This document shows, piece after piece, positions 40,954-52,012 of a DNA stretch of 64,000 nt. The notes under the pieces are model-generated. The model made no database searches. It saw nothing but the letters and a program-made list of their open reading frames with translations, and was not told the DNA's origin. The stretch's first letter is position 1, and each line of letters opens with the position of its first letter. The position numbers and the translations under genes are program-made. Source of the DNA: Amycolatopsis balhimycina FH 1894 (GTDB taxonomy: Bacteria; Actinomycetota; Actinomycetes; Mycobacteriales; Pseudonocardiaceae); NCBI RefSeq assembly GCF_000384295.1, contig NZ_KB913037.1, positions 2,555,948-2,619,947 on the forward strand, read 5' to 3'.

Positions 40954-42006
40954 ATGCGTTCGCATCCGATCAAGCGCGTGGTGTCAGGTGTCCTCGCCGC
41001 GGCTTCGGTGATCACCCTCGTCACCGTGGCCCAGCCGACGGCCACCGCCGCCCCCGTCCCCGTCCTCCAGGCGCCGCCCACCGGGTCGGACGCCCTCGCC
41101 AAGTACCGCGACCTCGCGGCACAGGCGGAAAAGCTCAACGAAGACCTGCTCCGGGCCCAGGACGACCTGACCGCCAAACAGGGCCAGCTCGACAAGGCCA
41201 ACGCCGACGTCACCGCCGCGAAGAACAGCGGCGCGCAGGCCATCGAGGCGAAGCGGAAGTACCAGTCCGAAGTGGACAAGTTCGCCGGCGCCTCGTTCAC
41301 CAGCGGCGTCCAGATGAACAAGCTGTCGGCGCTGCTGGCCGGCACGTCGACGCAGGACTTCCTGGACCGCTCGGCGGCGCTGGAGGTCATCGCGACCGAC
41401 AAGAACGCCGCGATGGACAACCTCGGCACCGCGGCCGACAAGGCCACGGCCGCCGAGAAGGCGGCGGCCGACGCGGCGAAGCGGGCGCAGGACGCCCGGG
41501 ACGCGGCGGCGAAGCTGGCTTCGGACATCCAGGCCAAGAAGAAGGACCTGCAGGCCCAGATCGACCAGATCGAGGCCCAGAGCCGCAACCTCAGCAGCTC
41601 CGACCGCGCCGCCCAGAAGGACACCGGCGGTTCGGCGCCCAACGTCAAGGCGGCCACCGGGGCCGCGCAGACCGCGGTCAACGCGGCGCTGAGCAAGCTC
41701 GGCAGCGCCTACGTCTGGGGCGCCACCGGGCCGAGCACGTTCGACTGCTCCGGCCTCATGCAGTGGGCGTACAAGCAGGCGGGCATCACCCTGCCCCGCA
41801 CGTCCTCGGCACAGGCCGGCTTCGGCACGCCGGTGTCGCGGGACCAGCTGCAGCCGGGCGACCTGGTCGCCTACTACTCCCCCGTGTCCCACATCGGGAT
41901 GTACATCGGCGACGGCAAGATGGTGCACGCGCCGACGAGCGGCGACGTCGTCAAGATCTCGCCGCTGCTGAGCGAGTACGCGGGCGCGACGCGGCCGACG
42001 GCCTGA
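40954..42006 (+). CDS. NlpC/P60 peptidoglycan endopeptidase
   Basis: 350 residues with signal peptide (cleavage near residue 33, TATA-A). A long coiled coil at about 45-215 (LRAQDDLTAKQGQLDKAN-like heptads) precedes the C-terminal NlpC/P60 domain (about 240-350). The catalytic Cys is in TFDCSGLMQWAY, the His in VSHIGMYIGDG. RipA/RipC-like enzymes of this layout cleave D-Glu/mDAP bonds during cell separation and are held inactive by the coiled coil. AAAGGAGA 14 nt upstream is a plausible ribosome binding site. Confidence 0.93.
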   Translation: MRSHPIKRVVSGVLAAASVITLVTVAQPTATAAPVPVLQAPPTGSDALAKYRDLAAQAEKLNEDLLRAQDDLTAKQGQLDKANADVTAAKNSGAQAIEAKRKYQSEVDKFAGASFTSGVQMNKLSALLAGTSTQDFLDRSAALEVIATDKNAAMDNLGTAADKATAAEKAAADAAKRAQDARDAAAKLASDIQAKKKDLQAQIDQIEAQSRNLSSSDRAAQKDTGGSAPNVKAATGAAQTAVNAALSKLGSAYVWGATGPSTFDCSGLMQWAYKQAGITLPRTSSAQAGFGTPVSRDQLQPGDLVAYYSPVSHIGMYIGDGKMVHAPTSGDVVKISPLLSEYAGATRPTA

Positions 42007-42016
42007 GTTCGCGCGG

Positions 42017-42062
42017 GTGCCCCGTTCCGGGAGGTGTAGAAATCCCGGAACGGGGCACTTTT
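42017..42062 (+). terminator. strong rho-independent terminator after NlpC/P60 gene
   Basis: GTGCCCCGTTCCGGGA (42017-42032) pairs perfectly with TCCCGGAACGGGGCAC (42043-42058), followed by TTTT. It ends 6 nt before the next start codon. Confidence 0.88.
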
Positions 42063-42067
42063 CGCGC

Positions 42068-42490
42068 ATGGTCGACAACTACGACGCCGCGACGGTCGAG
42101 GCCGTGGGCAAGGTCACCGAGGCGCTCGAGACGATCGAGCGCGCCCGCGGACACCTCTACTCGTTCCACCAGCTGACCGGCAGCGCGGACCTGACGCTCG
42201 GCACTGCCGTGGAAAAGCTCGAGAAGGCCGGCCACCCGGACTGGGCGCGGCGAATCTCCGAAGAGCTCATCGGGCTCAACGTATTACCCGATCGGTGGAC
42301 ATTCCAGGTCGTCGAAGAGTACGACGACGGCTACTACAAGTCATGCCGCGACTTCGAGCGCGAGCTGCTGGCCGCCCTCACCGACGGGCGCCGCCACCTG
42401 CACGAACAGCAGATGAAGGACGACCGCCGCACCCACGGCAGGCCGGGTCACGAGGCAGGCGCGCCGAGCACGCCGCCTCCCGCCTCGTGA
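42068..42490 (+). CDS. conserved hypothetical protein, 140 aa
   Basis: A mostly alpha-helical protein (VEAVGKVTEALETIERARGH, then LYSFHQLTGSADLTLGTAVE) with a central WTFQVVEEYDDGYY motif and a charged, disordered C-terminal tail. It looks like a small actinobacterial protein of unknown function. No ribosome binding site precedes the ATG, and a terminator hairpin lies directly upstream, so it needs either its own promoter inside that hairpin or readthrough. Confidence 0.65.
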   Translation: MVDNYDAATVEAVGKVTEALETIERARGHLYSFHQLTGSADLTLGTAVEKLEKAGHPDWARRISEELIGLNVLPDRWTFQVVEEYDDGYYKSCRDFERELLAALTDGRRHLHEQQMKDDRRTHGRPGHEAGAPSTPPPAS

Positions 42491-42556
42491 CCGGTGATTG
42501 TCGGACCCCTGCGCTACAGTCGAATGCAGACGAACAGATGTTCGATTGGAGGAGTC

Positions 42557-42757
42557 ATGGCTGACCAGGTGGAACCGAACCCGGAGAAGGACCCGAGCGA
42601 CTGGACGACCGGTGACGAGCCGATGACCGGCCCGCAGAAGTCGTACCTGCAGACGCTCGCCCAGGAGGCGGGCGAAGAGGTGCCGGACAACCTCACGAAG
42701 GCGGAGGCGTCCGCCCGGATCGACGAACTGCAGAAGGCGACCGGGCGCGGCAGCTGA
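42557..42757 (+). CDS. DUF3072-family small protein
   Basis: 66 residues with a GGAGGAG site before the ATG. DPSDWTTGDEPMTGPQKSYL then TLAQEAGEEVPDNLTKAEAS and ARIDELQ match the DUF3072 pattern exactly. Function unknown; the proteins are small, acidic and soluble. Confidence 0.9.
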   Translation: MADQVEPNPEKDPSDWTTGDEPMTGPQKSYLQTLAQEAGEEVPDNLTKAEASARIDELQKATGRGS

Positions 42758-42787
42758 GGGCGGGTTTCGGGGCTGGGCCGCGGCCGG

Positions 42788-42889
42788 TTTCGGCCGGCTC
42801 GCGGCCGGGCGCTCGTCGGCGCGGTGGGCGTTTCGGCCGGCTCGCAGCGGTTCCGGCTGGGTCGTGGCCTGTTTCGGCCGGCTCGCGGT
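42788..42889. repeat. three tandem-like TTTCGGCCGGCTCGC units
   Basis: The word TTTCGGCCGGCTCGCGG begins at 42788, 42831 (one mismatch) and 42872, at 41-43 nt intervals, between the DUF3072 gene and the convergent rho gene. It contains the palindrome CGGCCG. Confidence 0.6.
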
Positions 42890-42929
42890 TGGTTGCGGCG
42901 AGCTGCGGGAATGTCGCGAAACTGAAGAC

Positions 42930-43991
42930 TCAAGCCGCTTGGGGCAGCGCCGCGCCTGTCACACGCAGCAGGAACTCGGCGTTGGACCCGGTCTTGCGGA
43001 GCTGGTCCAGCAGCTGCTCGATCGCGTGCGGGCCCGGCAACGCCCGCCGGACTTCGCGCATTGCGGCCAGTTCGCCCGGGGTGACCAAGAGCTCTTCGCG
43101 TCGGGTGCCGGAGGCGGCGAGGTCGACCGCCGGGAAGATGCGCCGCTCGGCGGTCTTGCGGTCCAGTTTGAGCTCGGCGTTGCCGGTGCTCTTCAGCTCC
43201 TCGAAGAACACCGTGTCCGCCAGCGATCCCGTTTCCACCAGCGCCGTCGCGACGATCGTGAGTGAACCGCCGCCCTCGACGTTGCGGGCGGCGCCGAGGA
43301 TCCGCTTCATCGGCTGCAACGCGGCCGCGTCGACGCCGCCGGAGAGCGTCCGGCCGGACGGGCGCACCGAAAGGTTGTACGCGCGCCCCAGCCTGGTCAG
43401 CGAATCGAGCAGCAGCACGACGTCTTCGCCGCGCTCCACCAAGCGTTTCGCGCGCTCGACGGCGAGTTCCGCCACCGCCACGTGTTCGGCGGGCGGACGG
43501 TCGAATGTGGACGCGATCACCTCGCCGCGCACGGTCCGGCTCAGCTCGGTGACCTCTTCGGGTCGTTCGTCGGCGAGCAGCACCAGCAGCCGGCAGTCCG
43601 GGTGGTTGGCCGCGATGCCGTGGCCGATTTCCTGCAGCACCGTGGTTTTCCCCGCTTTCGGCGGCGAAACGACCAGGGCGCGCTGTCCCCTGCCGAGCGG
43701 GGTGACGAGGTCGATGACGCGCGGCAGCAGCCGCGTCGGCGTCGTTTCGAGCAACAGCCGGCGTTCGGGGTGGATCGGGACGAGGTCGGCGAAGCAGGGG
43801 CGCGGCTCGCCCGGGTCGGCGCCGTTGACGCTGGTGATCTCCTCGGTGGTGCCGGTGATTTCGTCGCCGGGGCGCAGCTTGTGCTTGCGGACCAGGGAAA
43901 GCGGGAGGGCGACGTCGTCGGGCTCCGGCCGGTAGCCGGGCCGGACGAACGCCGTTTTTCCGGACAGGTCAAGGATTCCGTGAAAGGACAT
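42930..43991 (-). CDS. rho: minimal transcription termination factor Rho (second-type, no N-terminal extension)
   Basis: 353 residues; housekeeping Rho of actinobacteria is normally 600-700. The primary RNA-binding fold opens at once (GILDLSGKTAFVRPGYRPE). All ATPase motifs are intact: Walker A SPPKAGKTT, Walker B VVLLLDSLTRLGRAYN, Q-loop LSGGVDAAALQPMKRI, and R-loop ETGSLADTVFFEELK then STGNAELKLDR. The N-terminal helical RhoN domain and the long disordered insert are absent. It is therefore likely an additional Rho paralogue, though the other copy cannot be checked here. A 109-nt leader with several GA-rich stretches precedes the start. Confidence 0.93.
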   Translation of the reverse strand: MSFHGILDLSGKTAFVRPGYRPEPDDVALPLSLVRKHKLRPGDEITGTTEEITSVNGADPGEPRPCFADLVPIHPERRLLLETTPTRLLPRVIDLVTPLGRGQRALVVSPPKAGKTTVLQEIGHGIAANHPDCRLLVLLADERPEEVTELSRTVRGEVIASTFDRPPAEHVAVAELAVERAKRLVERGEDVVLLLDSLTRLGRAYNLSVRPSGRTLSGGVDAAALQPMKRILGAARNVEGGGSLTIVATALVETGSLADTVFFEELKSTGNAELKLDRKTAERRIFPAVDLAASGTRREELLVTPGELAAMREVRRALPGPHAIEQLLDQLRKTGSNAEFLLRVTGAALPQAA

Positions 43992-44236
43992 GGGTGTCTC
44001 CTGATGATGACGACCGGCGCGCACGGACGGCGGGCCGGTAGATGAGGAAAGAGGCCGATCGGCCTGGATCCGGGGAGCTTCCTCCGGGCGGCCGACGGGC
44101 CGACATCCGCGAGGAGCACCTCCACTGTAGCGAGCCATCTCACGAAACACAACGGATAAGACGCCGTGGCGCTGGGTAGCCCACAGGAGAAGCCCGCCGA
44201 AACGGGGAAACCCCGGCTGACCGATGGGAGTGGATC
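43992..44236. other. divergent intergenic region between rho and an RsbW-like gene
   Basis: 245 nt with no gene. It contains a GA-rich stretch and promoters for both sides. GGGTAG at about 44174 could be part of a sigB-like -10 for the rightward gene, without a clear -35. Confidence 0.3.
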
Positions 44237-44758
44237 GTGTATCGACATACCCCGCAAACTGGCGTCGATACGGGCGAAAACACCGACGCCGACCAAGCCG
44301 GGACCACGGCCCCGGGACGCCACACCTCCGGAACCGTGGTCGTCTCGACGTTCGAAGAACTGGCGCCGGCGCTGCCCAACGAGATGGCCGACCTGCGCCG
44401 CAAGCTGACCCGCTGGCTGGGCGAGCTCCCGCTCGACCCGGGCAGCACGCACGACATCACGCTGGCCACGTATGAAGCATTGGCGAACGTGGTGGCGCAC
44501 GCCTACCCGGACGGCCACGGCTGGGCGCGCCTCGGGGCCGAGCGCACCGGCGACACGGTGACAGTCACGGTCACCGACACCGGCCGCGGTATCCCCGCGA
44601 CCCGTCCCCGGCTCGCGGGGCTGCGCACCTCCGGCGGCCGCGGTCTGCTGCTGATCGACAAGGTGACGGACCAGTCCGACATCGACTCCGGAAGCCACGG
44701 GACGACGGTCCGCATGACCTGGCGCCCGGCCACCCTCCGAGACGTCGGCGCGGCCTAG
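44237..44758 (+). CDS. RsbW/SpoIIAB-type anti-sigma ATPase
   Basis: 173 residues from GTG. N-box ATYEALANVVAHAY, G1 VTDTGRGIP, and G2 [11 protein letters not shown] are all intact; an N-terminal disordered region of ~35 residues precedes the domain. Such HATPases bind a sigma factor or phosphorylate a STAS partner. No sigma or STAS gene is adjacent, so its partner is elsewhere, perhaps in the block at 53-62 kb. Confidence 0.88.
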   Translation: MYRHTPQTGVDTGENTDADQAGTTAPGRHTSGTVVVSTFEELAPALPNEMADLRRKLTRWLGELPLDPGSTHDITLATYEALANVVAHAYPDGHGWARLGAERTGDTVTVTVTDTGRGIPATRPRLAGLRTSGGRGLLLIDKVTDQSDIDSGSHGTTVRMTWRPATLRDVGAA

Positions 44759-44965
44759 ATCGGCGGTGACGCCGCGCCGACGAGAAGCCGGCTCGCGGCG
44801 ACACAAAACGCCAGGTCAGCTTTCGACCGCGGCCTGGCCGCGTGGCAACCCTGAGTGTGTGGCAACGATGTCCTCTCACCCCCGGCCATGCCGCAGTCAC
44901 TCATCGCAGCATCGCCTCTCCCCCGTCACGCCGCGAAGGCCCGCCGGCCACGCCGCGGCCACCCC

Positions 44966-45178
44966 TCAGGCCGCGCCGGCCAGACGGACCAAGCGGTTGC
45001 GCGGGTACGAAACCAGCTCCCGTTCCTCGTCCGTCGTGAAGATCTCGACGGAATCCTCCAGCAGCTCCGCCGAATTCACCTGCAGCTGCCACGCGGGCAG
45101 CCCCGGCGCCGGCTCGTGCCAGAACCACTGGCCCTTGGTCAGCTGGTACGCCAGGACCGTCGCGTCGTCCGTGTTCAT
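44966..45178 (-). CDS. small hypothetical protein, 70 aa
   Basis: Compact, acidic: DDATVLAYQLTKGQWFWHEP, then WQLQVNSAELLEDSVEIFTT. It has no family I recognise, but codon pattern, clear ATG and a hydrophobic, folded-looking composition support it. It lies between the RsbW-like gene and the xylanase gene. Confidence 0.6.
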   Translation of the reverse strand: MNTDDATVLAYQLTKGQWFWHEPAPGLPAWQLQVNSAELLEDSVEIFTTDEERELVSYPRNRLVRLAGAA

Positions 45179-45288
45179 GCGTTGAGGCTAGCCGCCACCA
45201 CCGACAGTTTCCGCGCGGCCCGGACCCGGTGATCACCGGTGTGACGACGAGCACCTCCACTGTGGACAGGGCCGGACACGGGCTGGGA

Positions 45289-45326
45289 CACGGGCGGTTC
45301 CTCCGCGCCTGGCGGAACCGCCCGTG
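45289..45326 (-). terminator. terminator downstream of the xylanase gene
   Basis: CACGGGCGGTTCC and GGAACCGCCCGTG form a perfect 13-bp stem 6 nt beyond the minus-strand stop at 45332. Confidence 0.75.
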
Positions 45327-45331
45327 AGCCA

Positions 45332-47635
<2,304 letters not shown>

Positions 47636-47730
47636 TTATCGCAATGTTTCGGAAGCTTTCGAACGGGCCGGCCCGAAGGTGGGTGCCGCACGGCCACCCG
47701 TCCCGGCGGGATCCGGGTTAGCCTCGGATC

Positions 47731-48585
47731 ATGGTCAAGGAGAACGCGCTCGGAGAGTTCCTCCGGGCCCGCCGCGCGCAGGTGCGGCCCGCCGACCTCG
47801 GCCTGCCCGCCGGCGGCTCGCGCCGGGTGACCGGGCTGCGGCGCGAGGAGATCGCGCTCCTGGCCGGGGTCAGCACCGACTACTACATCCGGCTCGAGCA
47901 GGGCCGGGAGCGGAACCCGTCGGCGCAGGTCGTCGACGCGCTGGCCCGCGGGCTGGCGCTGGACGACGACGCCGTCGCCCACCTGCACCGGCTGGCCCGC
48001 CCGGCCCCGAAGGCCCGTCGTCGCGCGCGGCGGCGGGAGCAGGTCAGCCCGAACCTGCTGCGCCTGATGGACGGCTGGCCGGGCACGCCCGCGGTGGTCC
48101 TGGACCGCTGCCTGACCGTGCTGGCGCACAACGCGCTGGGCCAGGCCCTGTTCGACGGGCACACCCACAGCGGAGACCTGGTCCGGCTGGTGTTCCTCGA
48201 CCCGGACGCGCGCGAGTTCTACCCGGACTGGGAGCGCGTCGCGGTCAACACCGTCGGCGGCCTGCGCGCGGCGGCCGGGATCGACCCGGACGACCCGCAG
48301 CTCGTCGAGACCGTCGGTGAGCTGTCGCTCAAGAGCGAGGCGTTCCGCCGGCTGTGGGCCCGGCACGACATCCGGCAGAAGACCCACGAAACCAAGCGGT
48401 TCCACCACCGCCTGGTCGGCGAGCTCGTGCTGAGCTACGAAGCGCTGACCGTGAACAGCGCGCCCGGCCAGCAGCTGATCGTCTACCAGGCGGAGCCGGG
48501 CAGCCCGTCGGAAGCGGCACTGTCGCTGCTGGGCAGTCTCACCGCCGAAACAGCGGAAACCCGGGAAAACACTCGCCGGGCGTAA
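47731..48585 (+). CDS. XRE-type HTH regulator with MmyB-like ligand domain
   Basis: 284 residues. HTH at about 8-75 (EFLRARRAQVRPADLGLP, then GLRREEIALLAGVSTDYYIR and LEQGRERNPS). The C-terminal MmyB-like domain (VVLDRCLTVLAHNALGQALF) resembles PAS-like fatty-acid-binding sensors. It sits 44 nt upstream of two SDR genes in the same direction and probably regulates them. Confidence 0.92.
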   Translation: MVKENALGEFLRARRAQVRPADLGLPAGGSRRVTGLRREEIALLAGVSTDYYIRLEQGRERNPSAQVVDALARGLALDDDAVAHLHRLARPAPKARRRARRREQVSPNLLRLMDGWPGTPAVVLDRCLTVLAHNALGQALFDGHTHSGDLVRLVFLDPDAREFYPDWERVAVNTVGGLRAAAGIDPDDPQLVETVGELSLKSEAFRRLWARHDIRQKTHETKRFHHRLVGELVLSYEALTVNSAPGQQLIVYQAEPGSPSEAALSLLGSLTAETAETRENTRRA

Positions 48586-48629
48586 TTACCCTCTTTTCTT
48601 TCATTCCACAATGGACGGAGCAGTTCGTC

Positions 48630-49493
48630 ATGCCCGAAAACCCCGTACCCGAAAACGCTGTCTGGTTCATCACCGGCTGCTCTTCCGGCCTCGGCCGCGC
48701 ACTGGCGACCGCCGTGCTCGACCGCGGACTGCGGGCGGTCGTCACCGCCCGCGACCCGGAGCAGGTGGCCGACCTGGCCGCCGGCCACGGCGACCGCGCG
48801 CTGGTCCTCCCGCTCGACGTCACCGACCACGCACAGGTCGTCGACGCTGTGAAGCAGGCCGAAGCGGCGTTCGGCCGGATCGACGTCCTGGTCGGCAACG
48901 CCGGCTACGGCTACCTCGCCGCGGTCGAAGAAGGCGAGGACGACGAGGTCCGCAAGCTGTTCGACACCAACGTCTTCGGCCTCGCCGACGTCACCCGCGC
49001 GGTGCTGCCGGGCATGCGGGCGCGCCGCAGCGGGCACATCGTCACCGTGTCGTCGCTCGGCGGCCTGGCCGCCTTCGGCGCCACCGGCTACTACCACGCG
49101 ACGAAGTTCGCCGTGGAAGGGCTTTCGGAGTCACTGGCCGCCGAGGTGGCCCCGCTGGGCATCAAGGTGACCATCGTCGAGCCCGCGGCGTTCCGCACCC
49201 ACTGGTCCGGGCCCTCGATGCGGCAGTCGGCGATCCGCATCGACGACTACGCCGAGACGGCGGGGGCCCGCCGGGCGGCGACGACCGCGACGTACGGCCA
49301 CCAGCCGGGCGACCCGGTGCGCGCGGCCGAAGCGGTCATCGACGCCGTCGGCGCCGAAGAGCCTCCGCTTCGCCTGCTCCTCGGCAAGGCCGCCTACGAC
49401 ATCGCCACCGCCCGGCTCGACACCCTCCGATCCACGTTCGACACCTGGCGCGAGACCACCCTCGGCGCCGACTTCCCGGAAGGAACCCCGTGA
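48630..49493 (+). CDS. short-chain dehydrogenase/reductase (SDR 1)
   Basis: 287 residues. Cofactor loop WFITGCSSGLGRALATAVL, NAG motif VGNAGYGYL, and catalytic S and YxxxK in VSSLGGLAAF ... YYHATKFAVEG. Classical NAD(P)-dependent oxidoreductase of unknown substrate. Overlaps the next SDR by 4 nt. Confidence 0.93.
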   Translation: MPENPVPENAVWFITGCSSGLGRALATAVLDRGLRAVVTARDPEQVADLAAGHGDRALVLPLDVTDHAQVVDAVKQAEAAFGRIDVLVGNAGYGYLAAVEEGEDDEVRKLFDTNVFGLADVTRAVLPGMRARRSGHIVTVSSLGGLAAFGATGYYHATKFAVEGLSESLAAEVAPLGIKVTIVEPAAFRTHWSGPSMRQSAIRIDDYAETAGARRAATTATYGHQPGDPVRAAEAVIDAVGAEEPPLRLLLGKAAYDIATARLDTLRSTFDTWRETTLGADFPEGTP

Positions 49494-50209
49494 AGACCGT
49501 CCTCATCACCGGTGCCAGCAGCGGCATCGGGTACGCCACCGCGCTGCGGCTGGCCCGCGAAGGCCACCACGTCGTCCTCGGCGCCCGCCGGGAAGACCGG
49601 CTGACGACGCTGGCGAAGGAGATCCACGACGCCGGCGGCACCGCGGACGTGCACCGCCTCGACGTCACCGACCGCGCGGACGTCGCCGCGTTCGCCGACG
49701 CCGCCGTGGCCGCGCACGGGCGGCTCGACGTCTTCGTCGCCAACGCCGGCGTGATGCCGTTGTCACGCCTGGATTCCCTGCTGGTCGACGAATGGGACCG
49801 GATGATCGACGTCAACGTCCGCGGCCTGCTGCACGGGATCGCGGCGGCTCTGCCGCACTTCCGGCGGCAGGGCTCCGGGCACTTCGTGACGATGGCCTCC
49901 ACCGGCGCGCACGAGGTGGTGCCGACGGCCGCGGTGTACTGCGGCACCAAGTACGCGGCCCGGGCGATCACCGAAGGCCTGCGGCTGGAGGCCGGGCCCG
50001 GCCTCCGCGTCACGACCGTTTCGCCGGGCGTCACCGAGTCCGAACTGGCGGACAGCATCACCGAGGCCGGGGCGAAGGCGGCGATGCGGGACTACCGCGC
50101 GGTGACCCTCCCGCCCGACGCGATCGCCGCGGCGATCTCGTACGCCATCGGGCAGCCGGACGGCGTCGACGTGAACGAGGTCATCGTGCGGCCGGCCGCC
50201 CAGCGCTAG
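49490..50209 (+). CDS. short-chain dehydrogenase/reductase (SDR 2)
   Basis: 239 residues from GTG overlapping the previous stop. Cofactor loop VLITGASSGIGYATALRL, NAGVMPL, YCGTKYAARAITEGLRLE (Tyr-x3-Lys), and SPGVTESELAD after it. A YdfG-like oxidoreductase. Operon with SDR 1 and the XRE-type regulator; the pair may act on one substrate in sequence. Confidence 0.93.
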   Translation: MKTVLITGASSGIGYATALRLAREGHHVVLGARREDRLTTLAKEIHDAGGTADVHRLDVTDRADVAAFADAAVAAHGRLDVFVANAGVMPLSRLDSLLVDEWDRMIDVNVRGLLHGIAAALPHFRRQGSGHFVTMASTGAHEVVPTAAVYCGTKYAARAITEGLRLEAGPGLRVTTVSPGVTESELADSITEAGAKAAMRDYRAVTLPPDAIAAAISYAIGQPDGVDVNEVIVRPAAQR

Positions 50210-50213
50210 CGGC

Positions 50214-50361
50214 TCAGCGCCGTGTCGTCCGCTCAATCACGCGTGTCGTCCCTCCAGTCACGCGTGTCGTCCGTTCCCGCACGGCATCACGCGTGATCAG
50301 CCAGGCATCACGCGTGATTGAAGGGGCATCACGCGTGATTGAAGAGTCGACACGGCGCTGA
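50214..50361. repeat. 148-nt nested palindrome with ATCACGCGTGAT units
   Basis: The outer arms are TCAGCGCCGTGTCG (50214-50227) and CGACACGGCGCTGA (50348-50361). Inside are six ACGCGTG-centred units; the right half repeats GCATCACGCGTGAT three times and the left half its degenerate complement. It lies between convergent SDR 2 and nnrD genes and can form a long hairpin, acting as a bidirectional terminator. Confidence 0.85.
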
Positions 50362-50363
50362 AG

Positions 50364-51233
50364 TCAGCGTTCCAGCTCCGCGATGACCCGCGGGATCTCC
50401 GCCACCAGCTCCCGGGCCAGCAGCCCGGTGCTCCCGGTGCCGGGGATCAGCCGCCGGCCGGCCACGGCGTGGACGTGCGTCGCCCAGCAGGCCGCCTGGT
50501 CGACGGCCGCGCCGCGGGCGAGGAAGCCGCCGGTCAGCCCGGCCAGCACGTCGCCGCTGCCGGACGTCGCCAGCCCGACGTGGCCGCTCCCGTCCCGCCA
50601 GGTGCGCCCGCCCGGCTCGGCGACCACGCCCATGAGCAGCACCACGCCGCCGTAGCGGCCGGCGATCCGCACCGCGGTCTCCAGGTCGTCGACGTCCTTC
50701 TCCTCGCACCCGTCGAGGTAGGCGGCTTCGACCCGGTTCGGGGTGAGCAGGAGCCGGCCCGCCAAGGGTTCCGCAAGCGCCGGGTCCCGGCTCAGCGCGC
50801 CGAGCGCGAACGCGTCGAGCACCACCCGCGCGTCCGGGGCGATGGCGGGCACCAGCCGCCGCAGCAGGTCTTCGGTCTCGGAGACGCCGGTGAGGCCGGG
50901 ACCGACGACGACGGCGCCGGCCCCGGGCAGCACGTCGGCGAGCCGGTCGACGGCGTCGCCGCCGATCGCGCCGGACGCCGTCTCGGGCAGGCCGAACACC
51001 GACGACTCGGGTACCGAAACGCCGATGGCCGTCGCGTGCCGTTCGGCGACCGCCAGCTGCAGCGTGCCGGCCCCGGCGCGCAGGGCGGCGGTCCCGGACA
51101 GCGCCGGTGCCCCCGGTACGGTCCGGGCCCCGCCGACGACGAGGACGGTTCCGCGGTCTTCGGTGCCGATCTGCCTGTCCCGCAACAGGGCCGGGCTGAT
51201 CGGCACCGGGTCAGGAGAGCTGCTGCGCGGCAT
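50364..51233 (-). CDS. nnrD: ADP/ATP-dependent NAD(P)H-hydrate dehydratase
   Basis: 289 residues, ribokinase-like. LVVGGARTVPGAPALSGTAA, VVVGPGLTG, VVLDAFALGAL, LLTPNRVEAAYL and the terminal ATSGSGDVLAGLTGGFLARG (a variant of the conserved GSGDVLAG loop). It repairs damaged NAD(P)H hydrates. No YjeF-N epimerase domain is present, so it acts alone or with a separate epimerase. It overlaps the phosphatase gene by 23 nt. Confidence 0.92.
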   Translation of the reverse strand: MPRSSSPDPVPISPALLRDRQIGTEDRGTVLVVGGARTVPGAPALSGTAALRAGAGTLQLAVAERHATAIGVSVPESSVFGLPETASGAIGGDAVDRLADVLPGAGAVVVGPGLTGVSETEDLLRRLVPAIAPDARVVLDAFALGALSRDPALAEPLAGRLLLTPNRVEAAYLDGCEEKDVDDLETAVRIAGRYGGVVLLMGVVAEPGGRTWRDGSGHVGLATSGSGDVLAGLTGGFLARGAAVDQAACWATHVHAVAGRRLIPGTGSTGLLARELVAEIPRVIAELER

Positions 51234-51930
51234 CGTCGTCCGTCGTCGGTGGGGTGCCGGTGGCGTGCAGGTGGCCGACCTCCTGGGCGAGGACCATCGT
51301 GAACCCGCCGTCGCGGTCGCGTTCCCAGGCCGTCACCGAGCCGTTCGGTACCTCGGTGGCGTCCGCGGCCCGCATCAGGTCGGGTTCCGGCAGGCCTTCC
51401 AGCAGGTACCGCAGGCCGAAGATCGTCATCTCGTGCGCGGCCAGCAGCACGCGGCCGCCGGGCCGCTGGACACTCAGTTCGGCGAGCAGGGACCGCAGCC
51501 GCAACACGACGTCGGCCCAGGACTCGCCGCCCGGCGGCCGGTAGTAGAACTTGCCCAGCCGCCGCTTGCGCCGCAGCTCGTCGGGCCACCGCTCGCGGAC
51601 GCCGTGCGAGGTGAGCAGGTCCAGGACGCCGAGCTCGCGGTCGCGCAGCCGTTCATCCGGGACGACCGCCACGCCGTCCGGCGCGGCCAGCCGGGCGGTG
51701 TCCCAGGCCCGGCGGTAGGTCGAGGTGATCACGACGTCCAGCGGGCGCCCGGACAGAAACTCCCCGGCGGCCTTCGCCTGCTCCTCCCCCAGTTCCGTGA
51801 GCGGCACGTCGGCATCGCGCTCGGCGATGTCGATCACGTCCGCCCCCGCCGACTCCGCCTCTTCCCGCGCCACGTTCCCGGCGCTCTGTCCGTGCCGAAG
51901 CACGCCCACCCATTCCAAGTCGACGCTCAC
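51211..51930 (-). CDS. histidine phosphatase superfamily protein
   Basis: 239 residues from GTG. LRHGQSAGN is the catalytic RHG motif, followed by PLTELGEEQAKAAGEFL, TSTYRRAWDTARLA and the C-terminal LLAAHEMTIFGLRYLL (second His). Probably a phosphoglycerate-mutase-like phosphatase. Its 3' end overlaps nnrD. Confidence 0.92.
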   Translation of the reverse strand: MSVDLEWVGVLRHGQSAGNVAREEAESAGADVIDIAERDADVPLTELGEEQAKAAGEFLSGRPLDVVITSTYRRAWDTARLAAPDGVAVVPDERLRDRELGVLDLLTSHGVRERWPDELRRKRRLGKFYYRPPGGESWADVVLRLRSLLAELSVQRPGGRVLLAAHEMTIFGLRYLLEGLPEPDLMRAADATEVPNGSVTAWERDRDGGFTMVLAQEVGHLHATGTPPTTDDDAAQQLS

Positions 51931-52012
51931 GCCCGGCTGATTACCCCGGGGGACCCGCCGTCGAAACCCGGGATGGTTAGGCGGGCAAAGGACCTGCGGC
52001 TAGGGTCGTTCC

